Positions 36,388 through 45,210 are shown, counted from the first letter of the stretch. The stretch: 64,000 nt of DNA from Archangium sp. (GCA_030681645.1 JAUXRX010000049.1:434001-498000), one strand, 5' to 3'. Numbers and translations: made by a program. Notes: generated by a model from the letters alone, not told the origin.

Positions 36388-36774
36388 TCAGGCCGAGAAC
36401 GACGAGCCACAGCCGCAGGACGACTTCGCGTTCGGGTTCTCGAACTTGAACCCGGCCGACGTGTCGGTCTTCACGTAGTCGACCTGCGTGCCCTTGAGGT
36501 ACTGCGTCGACATCACGTCGGTGGCCATCATCACGCCGTCCTGCGTCCAGACGATGTCGCCCTGCTTCGTCTCCTTCACCAGGTTGAGATCGTACCCAAG
36601 GCCGCTGCAGCCGGCCGGCACGACGCGCACGGTGAGGTAGTGGTTGTCGAGCTTCTGCTCGGCGATCACTTCCTTCACCTGGATGACGGCGCGCTCGGTG
36701 AGGATCATCGGGCGGGCTTCGCTGGTGGTGGTGGCGGGCGTCTCGACGGCAGGGGCGGCGACAGAGGTGTCCAT
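36388..36774 (-). CDS. A-type iron-sulfur cluster carrier (IscA/ErpA/HesB family)
   Basis: 128 residues. After a 22-residue Ala/Thr-rich leader the family core begins (MILTERAVIQVKEVIAEQKL). The three cluster-binding cysteines are C56 (VVPAGCSGLGY), C120 and C122 (SSCGCGSSF), the standard Cys-x(n)-Cys-Gly-Cys spacing. It accepts and hands on [2Fe-2S]/[4Fe-4S] clusters in the cytoplasm. Which paralogue (ErpA or IscA) cannot be told. A perfect-looking -10 (TATAAG) lies 8 nt before the ATG, suggesting a leaderless mRNA. Confidence 0.92.
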   Translation of the reverse strand: MDTSVAAPAVETPATTTSEARPMILTERAVIQVKEVIAEQKLDNHYLTVRVVPAGCSGLGYDLNLVKETKQGDIVWTQDGVMMATDVMSTQYLKGTQVDYVKTDTSAGFKFENPNAKSSCGCGSSFSA

Positions 36775-36782
36775 GGGTCTCT

Positions 36783-36788
36783 CTTATA
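36783..36788 (-). promoter_or_regulatory. -10 element of a probable leaderless mRNA
   Basis: TATAAG on the minus strand, 8 nt before the ATG of the Fe-S carrier gene. No Shine-Dalgarno is present; the best -10 match of the set. Confidence 0.5.
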
Positions 36789-36821
36789 ACGGTGAACTTC
36801 GCGGCGCCAAGCGGGGCCGGC

Positions 36822-38969
36822 TCACTTCTTTGCCAGCTCGGCAGACACGTCTTCGTTGAAGTCGATGTTCTTCGCCCCGTCGCTGAACTTCACGGTGAAT
36901 TCATGGGGGTTGGCGAGCTGGTCCGACCGGATCTCGAGCACGTGCGTTCCGGGGAAGAGGCTCAGGTTCACCCCCACCTGCCCCAACTTGTAGTTCCCGC
37001 GCCACACCGTCGCGTTCTTGAGGGTCGGGGTGGTCTTCACCCGCACCGCGCTCTCCTTGAAGACCTTGCTGATGAGCTTGAGCTCGTTGGGCTGGCCGTA
37101 CTCGATGATCTCCTCGAAGCGGATGCCGCGGTCTTCGTTCACCAGCAGCACCGTGTCGCCCACGAACGCACCCGACTGCTCGTCGATGGGGGTGCGCCCC
37201 AGCTCGAGGGGCGAGCGGTTCTTCACGCCCTGCGGCGGCACCACCGTCACCATCACCGGCGGGTTGGTCTTCACCGACAGGCGCACCGGCACCCCGTCTT
37301 CCGAGAGGCCGTTCTTCTTGAGCGCCCCCAGCAGGTTGTCCTTGAAGACGAACACGAGGACGAGCGCGCCGATCAACACCAGCACCGAGATCAGCGCCTT
37401 GAGCCTCGAGCGCTGGCGCTCGCGCATGCCCTGCACGTCGACGATCTTCGAGATGCCGTCGCCGCTGCCGCGCGCTTCCATCTGCGCGCGCGACTTGCTG
37501 CGCGCCGGGGCCTCGGGCATCGACACGCCCGAGTTGGTGCGGCGCTTCACCTGGCCCGTGGAGCGGCGCCTCGGCTCGTCGTCGTCGCGGGGAGAGGGCG
37601 CGTACGCCGCGCTCTGGTTGGTCGCCGACTTGCGCCGGGCGGGTCTGCGCGCGGGCGGGGCGTCCTCGTCGTCCTCCGACATGCGCGTCATCTCGGGCCG
37701 GGAAGCCCGTGCCGCGACCGTCGCGTCGCCCTTCTTGATGTACGCGCGGCTGGGCACCACCGTGCCCGCGGGCAGCTCGTAGCCGCCGCGCAGGCTCGGG
37801 CCCGAGGCCTCATCGTCCTGCTCGGCCTCGAGGTCACCCATGGTGGCCTCGTCATCGAGCGTCATGTTGGGCGACGCCCGCACCGGGCCCCCCGACTCAC
37901 GCCTGGGCGGGGGCGGCGGCGGCGAGGGCTGCTTCGGCGGAGGCTGCGTCACCGACTGCGGCGCGCTGCTGTACGAGGGAGGAACCGGGTTGCTGGTGCT
38001 CGACTCGGTCGACGGGTTGGGCGCGCCGAGGCGGGCCTCTTCACCGAGGCGATCGGCGAAGAGCGCCGCCATCAGCTCTGACACCTCGGCGCTGGTGGCC
38101 ATCTCCTTCGAGTTGAGGAGGTGCTGCTCGAGCGCCCGCTGGAACTCGCGCGCGTCGACGTAGCGATCGTCGGGCGCCTTGGCCAGCGCGCGCATCACGA
38201 TGCCGTCGAGCTCGGGCGGCACCTCGGCCACCGCCGAGGGCGGGTCGATCTTGCACTCCAGCGCGGCCTGCAGCGTGGCCAGCTCGCTGTCGCGCTTGAG
38301 CGGGCGCACGCCGGTGACGAGCTCGTAGAGCACCAGGCCCAGCGCGAAGAGATCGCTGCGCGCGTCGAGCGGTTTGCCCGCCGCCTGCTCGGGGGCCATG
38401 TACGCGAACTTGCCCTTGATGGCGCCCGACTTGGTGTTCGAGACCTGGTCGCTCGCCTTGGCGATGCCGAAGTCGACCACCTTCACCGCGCCGTCGAAGC
38501 TGATCAGGATGTTCTGCGGCGAGATGTCGCGGTGCACCACGCGCAGCGGGCGGCCCTGCTCGTCGTTGCGCGTGTGCGCGTAATAGAGGCCCTGGCAGGT
38601 ATCGGCCATCACGCGCAGGGTGATGTGGCGGGCGATCCACTGGCCGGTGCTCCAGGCGCGCCGCATCACGCGCCCGAGATCCTCGCCGTGAATGAACTCC
38701 ATCGCGATGTAGTACTGGCCGCCCGTCTCACCGAGATCGAAGATCTGCGCGATGTTCGGGTGATTGAAGCGCGCGGCCACCTTCGCTTCGTTCAGGAACA
38801 TCTGGACGAACTCAGGGTCCTCCGCGAGGTGAGGGAGGATTCGCTTGATGACGACGTGCCGGTTGAAGCCCTCGATGCCGCTCTGCTTCGCAAGCCACAC
38901 CTCGGCCATGCCGCCTGTGGCGAGCTTCTTGATGAGTGTGTAGTTGCCGAATGACTGGTTGACGGACAT
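36822..38969 (-). CDS. Membrane Ser/Thr protein kinase with PEGA-like C-terminus
   Basis: 715 residues from the ATG at 38969 (MSVNQSFGNYTLIKKLATGG); the frame is open 17 codons further, but that extension is atypical. The kinase domain (~9-290) is intact: ATGGMAEVWLA, VVIKRIL, HRDISPQN, VDFGIAK, KFAYMAPEQ. A Pro/Ser/Arg-rich linker of ~200 residues follows, then one membrane helix (about 520-541, ISVLVLIGALVLVFVF) and an outer PEGA-like beta region (GVPVRLSVKTNPPVMVTVVP; NLSLFPGTHVLEIRSDQLAN). HRDISPQN-type kinases are the commonest class in myxobacteria. Divergent from the neighbouring envelope gene, with 52 bp between starts. Confidence 0.9.
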   Translation of the reverse strand: MSVNQSFGNYTLIKKLATGGMAEVWLAKQSGIEGFNRHVVIKRILPHLAEDPEFVQMFLNEAKVAARFNHPNIAQIFDLGETGGQYYIAMEFIHGEDLGRVMRRAWSTGQWIARHITLRVMADTCQGLYYAHTRNDEQGRPLRVVHRDISPQNILISFDGAVKVVDFGIAKASDQVSNTKSGAIKGKFAYMAPEQAAGKPLDARSDLFALGLVLYELVTGVRPLKRDSELATLQAALECKIDPPSAVAEVPPELDGIVMRALAKAPDDRYVDAREFQRALEQHLLNSKEMATSAEVSELMAALFADRLGEEARLGAPNPSTESSTSNPVPPSYSSAPQSVTQPPPKQPSPPPPPPRRESGGPVRASPNMTLDDEATMGDLEAEQDDEASGPSLRGGYELPAGTVVPSRAYIKKGDATVAARASRPEMTRMSEDDEDAPPARRPARRKSATNQSAAYAPSPRDDDEPRRRSTGQVKRRTNSGVSMPEAPARSKSRAQMEARGSGDGISKIVDVQGMRERQRSRLKALISVLVLIGALVLVFVFKDNLLGALKKNGLSEDGVPVRLSVKTNPPVMVTVVPPQGVKNRSPLELGRTPIDEQSGAFVGDTVLLVNEDRGIRFEEIIEYGQPNELKLISKVFKESAVRVKTTPTLKNATVWRGNYKLGQVGVNLSLFPGTHVLEIRSDQLANPHEFTVKFSDGAKNIDFNEDVSAELAKK

Positions 38970-39021
38970 CGCAGTACCGGACGGAGGCGAGGCATCGTAA
39001 GAAAGGCTTAGCGAATCCACA

Positions 39022-39558
39022 ATGTTCCTCAGCGCTTACCTCGCCATCCTCTCTAGTCAGTTTCCGGTCGACGCCCGGGCGGGTGAGAACAAGCTCACCC
39101 AGTTCGAGCTCAAGGTGAACCCCAATGGGCTCGCCTTCGAGTGGGCCGACACCGAAGAATCGCTGCGTGGACAGGTCACCCCCCAGCCGGTGCGTGCGGG
39201 CAGAAGCCTGACCATTTCCGCGGTGTTGCAGCCTTTCGCGGGCCCGGACTTCGACGGTCCGCTCACCTTCTCGGTCAGGCCGCTCAACGAGCTGGGCTCG
39301 ACCTGGACCCAGACGGTCAGCCGCAAGAAAGGTGAGCGCGGGTGGGTGGCAGAGGTGACCCTTCCCGAGCCGGGCGAGTACCGCCTCGAGATCAGCTGGA
39401 GCAGCACCCACCACAAGGTCGTGCGTGGCGTCTTCCCCGTTTCTCCGGGTGGGTTGCCCGGTTGGGTGACATGGGTGGTCGGAGGAGCCGCGATTCTGAT
39501 CGGGCTCAGCATCGGTTTGTGGATTCTGTTTGGCCGCAAGGAGTCGGACTCCCATTGA
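39022..39558 (+). CDS. Secreted single-pass membrane protein with beta-sandwich domain
   Basis: 178 residues: signal peptide (MFLSAYLAILSSQFPVDARA), an Ig-like outer domain (RAGRSLTISAVLQPF; GWVAEVTLPEPGEYRLEISW) and a C-terminal membrane helix (WVTWVVGGAAILIGLSIGLW) followed by FGRKESDSH. So it is a periplasm-facing protein anchored at its C-terminus. It sits head-to-head with the PEGA kinase gene (52 bp) and 5 bp before the RsmB-like gene. Pairing with the kinase is possible because of the shared promoter region. Function unknown. Confidence 0.6.
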   Translation: MFLSAYLAILSSQFPVDARAGENKLTQFELKVNPNGLAFEWADTEESLRGQVTPQPVRAGRSLTISAVLQPFAGPDFDGPLTFSVRPLNELGSTWTQTVSRKKGERGWVAEVTLPEPGEYRLEISWSSTHHKVVRGVFPVSPGGLPGWVTWVVGGAAILIGLSIGLWILFGRKESDSH

Positions 39559-39563
39559 GCACC

Positions 39564-41000
39564 ATGAAGAAGCGAGCGCTGGGCCCCCCTTCGGAACGGA
39601 AGGATCGTGGCCCCCGGCGCGAGAAGCCTGAGAAGCGCGAGAAGCCCAAGCGCGACAAAGATCCCAACTCGCTGAGCAACCGCGCGCTGCGGGAAGACCT
39701 GGTGATGCTCGCGTGCCTCGAGGCCTACGGGGCAGTGCGCCACGACGGCCGGCTTGCCGATCGCGCCCTCGACTTCACCCTGCGCCGCGAGAAGCACCTC
39801 TACTCGCAAGAGCGCCGCGCCGTGGCCGAGCGGGTCTACGCGCTGCTGCGCAAGCAGCGGCTGGTCGACTTCCTGGCCGAGCTGAAGGTGAAGGGCTTCG
39901 AGGCCCTCGTCTCCAGCCGCAAGGACATCTACCGCTTCGCCATCTCGCGCGTGCTCGAGGGGGAAGATCCCTCGGCGGTGGTGCAGACGCAGGCGATGCC
40001 CGGCACCGACGCGACCTGGTTGAAGGCGCTGCCGCACGCGCTGACGAAGCTGGTCGAGCTCTCGGAGGTCGAACACTTCGCGATCGAAGCGTCGATCCCC
40101 GACTTCCTGGCGAAGAAGCTGCTGGCCGAGCTGGGCGCAGAGGCCCACGAGGTGGGCCAGGCGATGAACAAGCGCGGCCCGCTCTGCGCGCGCGTCAACC
40201 CGCTCAAGGGCACGCGCGAAGAGGTGGCGAAGCTGCTCCAGGCAGAGGGCGTGAAGGTGTCGTTCACCCTGCTCTCTCCCTTCGGGTTGATCCTCGAGAC
40301 GCGCACCAACGTGTACGCGCTCGAGACCTTCAAGGCCGGCTACTTCGAGGTGCAGGACGAGGGCAGCCAGTTGCTGGGCATGCTGGTCGACGCTCCGCCG
40401 CGCAAGGTGATCGACGCGTGCGCGGGGGCCGGCGGCAAGGCGCTGCAGCTCGCGGCGCAGATGAAGAACCGCGGCGAGATCTACGCGCTCGACGTCGACG
40501 AGCGCCGCCTGGAAGATCTGAAGCAGCGCGCCCGGCGCGCGGGCGTGCACAACGTTCGCATCCAGGTGATCGCCCAGGGCCCCGAGGCCGACGAGCAGCT
40601 GGTGAAGCTCCACGGCCAGGCCGAGCGCGTGCTGGTCGACGCGCCGTGCAGCGGGTCGGGCACGTACCGGCGCAAGCCCGACGCGCGGTACCGCCTCACC
40701 GAGGCGCTGCTGGCGGAGCACGTCGAGAAGCAGCGCACCCTCATCGATCGCTTCTCGAAGCTGGTGAAGCCGGGCGGCCGGCTGATCTACGGCACCTGCA
40801 GTCTGCTGCGCGAAGAGAACGAGGGCGTGATCGAACACTTCCTCGCGAGCCACCCCGACTTCCAGCTCACCCCGGCGACGCCGTGGCTGGGCGAGGCGCT
40901 GGCGGCGCAGACCACGCGCGATGGCATGCTGCGGCTGTACCCGCATCGGCACGACACCGACGGCTTCTTCGGCGCGGTCCTGGTGAAGAAAGCGAAGTGA
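39564..41000 (+). CDS. RsmB-like 16S rRNA (cytosine-C5)-methyltransferase
   Basis: 478 residues from the ATG at 39564. A basic Lys/Arg/Pro N-terminal tail (~35 residues) precedes a NusB-like helical domain (~45-190). The SAM-dependent Fmu domain has motif I DACAGAGGKALQLAAQ, motif IV DAPCSGSGT and motif VI YGTCSLLREEN; the two catalytic cysteines of m5C enzymes are both present. It ends DTDGFFGAVLVKKAK, as expected. It modifies C967-type positions in 16S rRNA in E. coli RsmB; the exact target here is inferred. Its stop overlaps the GTG of the RDD gene. Confidence 0.88.
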   Translation: MKKRALGPPSERKDRGPRREKPEKREKPKRDKDPNSLSNRALREDLVMLACLEAYGAVRHDGRLADRALDFTLRREKHLYSQERRAVAERVYALLRKQRLVDFLAELKVKGFEALVSSRKDIYRFAISRVLEGEDPSAVVQTQAMPGTDATWLKALPHALTKLVELSEVEHFAIEASIPDFLAKKLLAELGAEAHEVGQAMNKRGPLCARVNPLKGTREEVAKLLQAEGVKVSFTLLSPFGLILETRTNVYALETFKAGYFEVQDEGSQLLGMLVDAPPRKVIDACAGAGGKALQLAAQMKNRGEIYALDVDERRLEDLKQRARRAGVHNVRIQVIAQGPEADEQLVKLHGQAERVLVDAPCSGSGTYRRKPDARYRLTEALLAEHVEKQRTLIDRFSKLVKPGGRLIYGTCSLLREENEGVIEHFLASHPDFQLTPATPWLGEALAAQTTRDGMLRLYPHRHDTDGFFGAVLVKKAK

Positions 41001-41707
41001 GCGACGGGCTCCAGGTCGCCACGCCAGAGCGCGTGGCCGTCGATCTCCCCGTCGCGGGGCTCGGCTCGCGGGCGATGGCGTACGTGGTCGACGTGGGGCT
41101 GCTCGGCGCCACGGCGATGGTGACCTGGTTCGCCGCGAGCTTCTTCCTGAGCGATCCGGTGGACGCGGTGCTGGGGCTCTCGAACGTGGTGCGCCTGCTC
41201 ATGCTGGCCGGCGTCTTCTTCCTGATGTGGATCTACTGGACCCTGCTCGAGGTGCTCTGGCACGGGCAGACGCCGGGCAAGCGGCTGCTGCGGATCCGCG
41301 TGGTGAAGAACGACGGCTCGCCGGTGACGGTGTTCTCGAGCGCGGTGCGGAACCTGCTGCGCGTCGTCGACTTCCTGCCGGCGTGTTACCCGGTGGGGCT
41401 GGTGACGATGCTGGTCGACAAGAAACACCGCCGGCTCGGCGACCTGCTCGCGGGCACGGTGCTGGTGCGCGACGAGCAGATCGATCTCTCGCGCTACGAG
41501 CAGGTGACGTCGACGATCGCGGTGAACGAGGTCGAGCTCGCCACCAGCTTCCTGTCGCGCTTCGAGCAGTTCGAGCCGGCGGCGCAGCTGCGGCTGGGCA
41601 CGAAGCTGGCCGCGAAGCTGGGGCTCCCGGCGAATCCCGCGGCGAGCGCGGTCGAGCTGCGCGACGCGATCGCCGCGCACCTGAAGGGCCCCGTGGCGCG
41701 TGGCTGA
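40997..41707 (+). CDS. RDD family membrane protein
   Basis: 236 residues from the GTG at 40997, overlapping the methyltransferase stop (GTGA). The family signature is visible: LGSRAMAYVVDVGLLG, with Arg-x6-Asp in the first helix, and WHGQTPGKRLLRIRVV. Three to four membrane helices occupy the first ~150 residues; the C-terminal ~70 are cytoplasmic helices (EVELATSFLSRFEQFEPAAQ). In other bacteria an RDD gene next to SpoIIM, as here, belongs to a conserved gene group that often also contains MoxR, DUF58 and DUF4129, none of which is present. Function probably ion- or envelope-related. Confidence 0.85.
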   Translation: MSDGLQVATPERVAVDLPVAGLGSRAMAYVVDVGLLGATAMVTWFAASFFLSDPVDAVLGLSNVVRLLMLAGVFFLMWIYWTLLEVLWHGQTPGKRLLRIRVVKNDGSPVTVFSSAVRNLLRVVDFLPACYPVGLVTMLVDKKHRRLGDLLAGTVLVRDEQIDLSRYEQVTSTIAVNEVELATSFLSRFEQFEPAAQLRLGTKLAAKLGLPANPAASAVELRDAIAAHLKGPVARG

Positions 41708-42650
41708 GCCCCTGCCCGCCTTCGTCGCCCGCCGCCGGCCTGACTGGACCCGGCTGGAGCAGCTGTTGGTGCAGCAACGCGCGGGCTCGCTCACCCTGGC
41801 TGACGTGGCGACGATCGATTCGTTGTACCGGCGGGCGAGCGCGGATCTCGCGTTGGCGCAGGCCGCGTATGCGGGCACTGACGTGCTGCGGTTCTTGAAC
41901 CAGCTCTGCGCGCGGGCGTACTCGGCGATCTACCGGCCGCGCGGGGCGAAGCTCGAGTCGCTGCGGGTGTTCTACACGCAGACGTTTCCGCGACTGGTGA
42001 GGGAGACGCTCGACCTGACGAAGCTCTCCGCGGCGCTGCTCGCGTTCGGCGCGGTGGTGGGCCTGCTCACGGTCTTCCTCCACCCGGACGGGGCGCTGAT
42101 GCTGGTGCCGGCGAACCTCCGGCAGATCATCGGGCGAGGCGAGGTGTGGACCGACTCGATCCTGGGCGCGGCCACTCCGTCTGAAGTGGCGGTGCAGATC
42201 TTCCTCAACAACCTGAGAGTGATGATCTCGGCGTTCGCGATGGGAGTCACGGCGGGCCTCGGCACGGCGCTGATCATCCTGGGCAACGGGGTGAGCGTGG
42301 GAGCGATCGTCGCCGCGTGTTTCCAGGGCGGCGTGGGGCCGAACATCCTCACCTTCATGGCCGCGCACGGGCCGGTCGAGCTCTCGCTCATCTGCATCTC
42401 GGGCGGCGCGGGGCTGCACATCGGCCGGGCGATGATCGACCCCGGTGAACGCTCCCGCGGCGCGGCGGTGCGGGAGCATGCGCAGGTGGCGGTGCAGATC
42501 CTGATCGGCTGTGCGCCGTTCATGGTGGCGATCGGAATCGTCGAGGGCTTCGTCAGCCCGGGGCCGTTCTTTCCGTGGCCGCTCAAGGTAGCGGTGGGCG
42601 TGCTGTCCGGCCTCGGGTTGTGGCGGTGGCTGTTGCGCTCAGGACGGTGA
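41700..42650 (+). CDS. SpoIIM-family membrane protein
   Basis: 316 residues, GTG start overlapping the RDD gene by 8 nt. An N-terminal soluble helical part (~105 residues; LADVATIDSLYRRASADLAL) precedes at least five membrane helices. Characteristic segments: FLNNLRVMISAFAMGVTAGL, GTALIILGNGVSVGAI and HGPVELSLICISGGAGLHIG. These match stage II sporulation protein M homologues (the E-L motif after HG). In Bacillus SpoIIM is part of the DMP peptidoglycan machinery; in non-spore-formers it travels with RDD proteins. Its role here, possibly in envelope remodelling, is inferred. Confidence 0.88.
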   Translation: MAEPLPAFVARRRPDWTRLEQLLVQQRAGSLTLADVATIDSLYRRASADLALAQAAYAGTDVLRFLNQLCARAYSAIYRPRGAKLESLRVFYTQTFPRLVRETLDLTKLSAALLAFGAVVGLLTVFLHPDGALMLVPANLRQIIGRGEVWTDSILGAATPSEVAVQIFLNNLRVMISAFAMGVTAGLGTALIILGNGVSVGAIVAACFQGGVGPNILTFMAAHGPVELSLICISGGAGLHIGRAMIDPGERSRGAAVREHAQVAVQILIGCAPFMVAIGIVEGFVSPGPFFPWPLKVAVGVLSGLGLWRWLLRSGR

Positions 42651-42756
42651 GGAGAAGCTGCAGCGAGGCGGCGTGGTGAACGAGGGCCCGGTCCCTGCTC
42701 GTCGCGAACAAGCCCCGCGAATCGCAGCAAGGATGCTCAGGTGAGCCCGGTCGAGG

Positions 42757-42831
42757 CGGGTCGATTCTCACGCCCGTACACCGGGTGTACGGGGCCGTCA
42801 TCCCGGTGTACGGCGCTGGGAATCCGACCCG
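42757..42831. repeat. Nested inverted-repeat element between convergent genes
   Basis: Outer arms CGGGTCGATTC (42757-42767) and GAATCCGACCCG (42820-42831) match except for one inserted base. Inside lies a perfect palindrome CCCGTACACC-G-GGTGTACGGG (42773-42793) and a third GGTGTACGG (42805-42813). Two exclusive folds are possible: the tight palindrome, or one long hairpin using the third copy. Located between the 3' ends of the SpoIIM and bcp genes. The rest of this 272-bp gap shows nothing else I can name. It may be a bidirectional terminator or REP-like element. Confidence 0.75.
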
Positions 42832-42922
42832 GCCCACCTTCGCTTCCTCGTCCGAAGCTCGAGAGGCAAGCCCGCAACGAGCACGGAGGGGATCCAGCCC
42901 GGCCTGCGTTCCTCGAGGAAGC

Positions 42923-43387
42923 CTACGCGGCTGACTTTCCCTCGAGCGAGCGCACCACCTCCAGCGCCTCCTCGACGTGCTTCTGCACCCGCACCTGCGA
43001 GTCGAACTTGTGCCGAATGACCCCGGCCCGATCGATCACGAACGTCACCCGGCCCGCGATCAACCCAAACGTCTTCTTCACCCCGAACGCCTTCGCCGCC
43101 GCGCCGTGCGGATCGCTCAGCAAGGTGAAAGGCAACCGGTGGTGCTTCTTGAACGACTCGTGAGACGCCGCGTCATCCGACGAGACGCCGATCACCTCGG
43201 CGCCCGCGGCCTTGAAGTCCTCGTACGAGTCGCGAAACGAGCACGCCTCGGCCGTGCAGCCCGCCGTCTCATCCTTCGGGTAGAAGTAGAGGACGATCGT
43301 CCGCTGGCCCACCAGGTCCTTCAGCTCGACCGCGCTGCCGTCTGACTTGATGAAGGACGCCGCGGGGGCCCGCTCGCTGCTGTTCAT
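42923..43387 (-). CDS. bcp: Thiol peroxidase, Bcp/PrxQ type
   Basis: 154 residues from the ATG at 43387 (a GTG two codons earlier is possible). Peroxiredoxin fold with the peroxidatic Cys at C44 in YPKDETAGCTAEACSFRD and the resolving Cys at C49, the Bcp spacing of four residues. Later segments PFTLLSDPHGAAAKAFGV and TFVIDRAGVIRHKF are typical. It reduces hydrogen and organic peroxides using thioredoxin in the cytoplasm. No signal peptide. It lies 9 bp downstream of the DUF2378 gene, probably in one transcript. Confidence 0.93.
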   Translation of the reverse strand: MNSSERAPAASFIKSDGSAVELKDLVGQRTIVLYFYPKDETAGCTAEACSFRDSYEDFKAAGAEVIGVSSDDAASHESFKKHHRLPFTLLSDPHGAAAKAFGVKKTFGLIAGRVTFVIDRAGVIRHKFDSQVRVQKHVEEALEVVRSLEGKSAA

Positions 43388-43396
43388 GGCCACGAA

Positions 43397-43984
43397 CTAA
43401 CGAGCGCGTTGCTTCCACGCCACGCGGAAGCGCGACTCGTGGGGGCCTTCACCGTCCGAGAGCTGCACCGTGCCGTCGACGCCGAGGATCTCGAGCGCCC
43501 CTTCGATCACCCCGACGCGGTAGTGCGCGATGGCGCGCCAGCGCTCGGTGATCCGCGAACGGAACTCGGGGACGATGCGGGTGACGATCTGCACTTCGGC
43601 CGGGCCCAGCTCGGTCGCCTCTGCGTCGACGTAGTTGCCCGTCGTCTTCAGGTTGCGGCCGAAGCGCAGCAGGGTTCGCTTCACCCCGATCACCCGGCCC
43701 ATGGTGAGCGCCGCCAGGCCCAGCGCGGTCTGCACGTAGCCCTGCATGAACTCGCGGCCGAGCTGCAGGTGCTGGAGCTCGCTCGGCTGGCCCGGGGCGA
43801 CTGCTTCGGCGAGCACGGCGATGGCGGTGAGGAACGTCTCCATCGGGTACGCCGGGAGCGGGTTCTCGAAGTCCATCCCCATGGCTCTGAGCCTGGCGAG
43901 GAGGTCGGGCGTGAGTCGCTTGCCGAAGGCCTTTCTGGCGCCTTCGACCACGGTGTTGAAGATGACCGGTTCGGTGGTGGCCAC
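43397..43984 (-). CDS. DUF2378 (Myxococcales paralogous family) protein
   Basis: 195 residues, GTG start (MATTEPVIFNTVVEGARKAF). It matches the DUF2378/TIGR02265 pattern: FNTVVEG near the start, GRVIGVKRTLLRFGRNLKTT, then AEVQIVTRIVPEFRSRI and IEGALEILG. The family is known only from Myxococcales, where it forms many paralogues of unknown function. It supports the taxonomic call. A TAGACT element lies 9 nt before the start, suggesting a leaderless mRNA. Confidence 0.88.
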   Translation of the reverse strand: MATTEPVIFNTVVEGARKAFGKRLTPDLLARLRAMGMDFENPLPAYPMETFLTAIAVLAEAVAPGQPSELQHLQLGREFMQGYVQTALGLAALTMGRVIGVKRTLLRFGRNLKTTGNYVDAEATELGPAEVQIVTRIVPEFRSRITERWRAIAHYRVGVIEGALEILGVDGTVQLSDGEGPHESRFRVAWKQRAR

Positions 43985-43993
43985 GCGGACAGG

Positions 43994-43999
43994 AGTCTA
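43994..43999 (-). promoter_or_regulatory. -10 element of a probable leaderless mRNA
   Basis: TAGACT on the minus strand, 9 nt before the GTG at 43984. No Shine-Dalgarno is present. Confidence 0.4.
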
Positions 44000-44024
44000 C
44001 CGCGTTGGGCCCCCGCCCCGAGAA

Positions 44025-44474
44025 TCAGCTGCGGTGCGCCAGCGCCCGCTCATACGCGTCATTGATGCGGCGCATCTCTTCGACCTGGCCACCGCGATCC
44101 GGGTGGTGGGTGCGAGCGAGAGACAGGTACCGCTCGCGCAGCCCGACGTCGGAGATCGAAGGCGGGACCCCCAGCGTCTGGTACGGATCGCCACCGGCGA
44201 GCGACTGCAGCCACGACTCGAGGCGTTGCTTCACCGAGCCCCCCGCGCGCGGGGCGGCCCCGGTCTCAGCCGTGCCGTGCGGGCGGCTGCGCATCTTCGT
44301 GTCGGCCCGGAACATCTCGGTGTACGAGCTGGTCGTCCACCGCGAACACGAGGGGCAGTGGAAGTAGCGAATCTGCCGGCCGCTGCCCACGTGGCTGGTC
44401 ATCTGGACCCCGCAGTGCGTGCACTCGACGTCAACGTCTTCGAGAGTGGTACACGCGGTCGCGGCAGGGTGCAT
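44025..44474 (-). CDS. J-domain protein with N-terminal zinc ribbon
   Basis: 149 residues from the ATG at 44474. Residues 18-43 form a zinc ribbon (C18-x2-C21 ... C40-x2-C43). After a flexible linker, the C-terminal ~60 residues are a J-domain (DPYQTLGVPPSISDVGLRER, then RTHHPDRGG with the HPD motif at 124-126, then INDAYERALA). It would stimulate an Hsp70 ATPase; the zinc ribbon may select the client. The open frame extends upstream but has no homologous features there. Divergent from the next gene with 100 bp between starts. Confidence 0.85.
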   Translation of the reverse strand: MHPAATACTTLEDVDVECTHCGVQMTSHVGSGRQIRYFHCPSCSRWTTSSYTEMFRADTKMRSRPHGTAETGAAPRAGGSVKQRLESWLQSLAGGDPYQTLGVPPSISDVGLRERYLSLARTHHPDRGGQVEEMRRINDAYERALAHRS

Positions 44475-44574
44475 GTCGATGGGTCCTCGTCGTGGTGTGC
44501 TACAGCCTTGTGACGACTTGTACGCGCGTGGTGGATCGACGCAAAAAATTGGCCGCCTTTTCCGCTGGGGCATC

Positions 44575-45210
44575 ATGAACCCGATGACTCGTCTCGCCGT
44601 CGCCGCAGTCCTGTGTTGTCTGTCTCTCACCGCGCTGGCCGCGGCCCCGAAGCGCGGCAACGCCATCGGGAGCGCCAAGGAAGACGAGCCCTGCCCTGCC
44701 CCGAAGCCCGGCGCCACCGGGCCCGACCTCGCCTTCCTGCGCGGGGTGAGCTGGGCCTTCGAGCCCGCCCCCCTCGAGATCCGGGGTCAGGCGATCGAAG
44801 ACCTCGGCCTGCTCGGAGACCCGCGCGCCCTCAACCCGCTCGCCGCGATGTCGCTCGACGCGAACCCCGCCATCGCCCGCGCCGCCGTGCGCGCCGTGGC
44901 CAACATTCGCCACCCACGCGCCGAGGAGATCCTCTCGAACCTGGTGCGGCACCCCACCGCGCCGCTGGCCACCAAGCAGCTCGCGCTCTCCCTGCTGCCC
45001 TTCCAGAACACCGCCACCGCCCTGCGCTTCATCCACGCCACCGCCCGGCAGCCCACCGGCTCGTACGAGCTGCTGCAGCTGGCGCGTACGTTGTCGGCGT
45101 CGCTGCCGGTGCCCACGGCTGAGCAGGCGCTCCCGCAGCTGGCCCCCGCGGCGGCCCCCGTTCCCGCCGGGGCCATGCAGCCCGCCGCGTTCCCGGGAGA
45201 CTCGAAGTGA
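44575..45210 (+). CDS. Secreted HEAT-repeat-like protein
   Basis: 211 residues from the ATG at 44575 (MNPMTRLAVAAVLCCLSLTA); an alternative ATG lies three codons later. A signal peptide is followed by helical HEAT-like pairs (IRGQAIEDLGLLGDPRALNP; NPAIARAAVRAVANIRHPRA) and a Pro/Ala-rich C-terminus. Probably a periplasmic scaffold; partner unknown. Its stop overlaps the GTG of proC (GTGA), so the two are translationally coupled, although no functional link is evident. Confidence 0.6.
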   Translation: MNPMTRLAVAAVLCCLSLTALAAAPKRGNAIGSAKEDEPCPAPKPGATGPDLAFLRGVSWAFEPAPLEIRGQAIEDLGLLGDPRALNPLAAMSLDANPAIARAAVRAVANIRHPRAEEILSNLVRHPTAPLATKQLALSLLPFQNTATALRFIHATARQPTGSYELLQLARTLSASLPVPTAEQALPQLAPAAAPVPAGAMQPAAFPGDSK

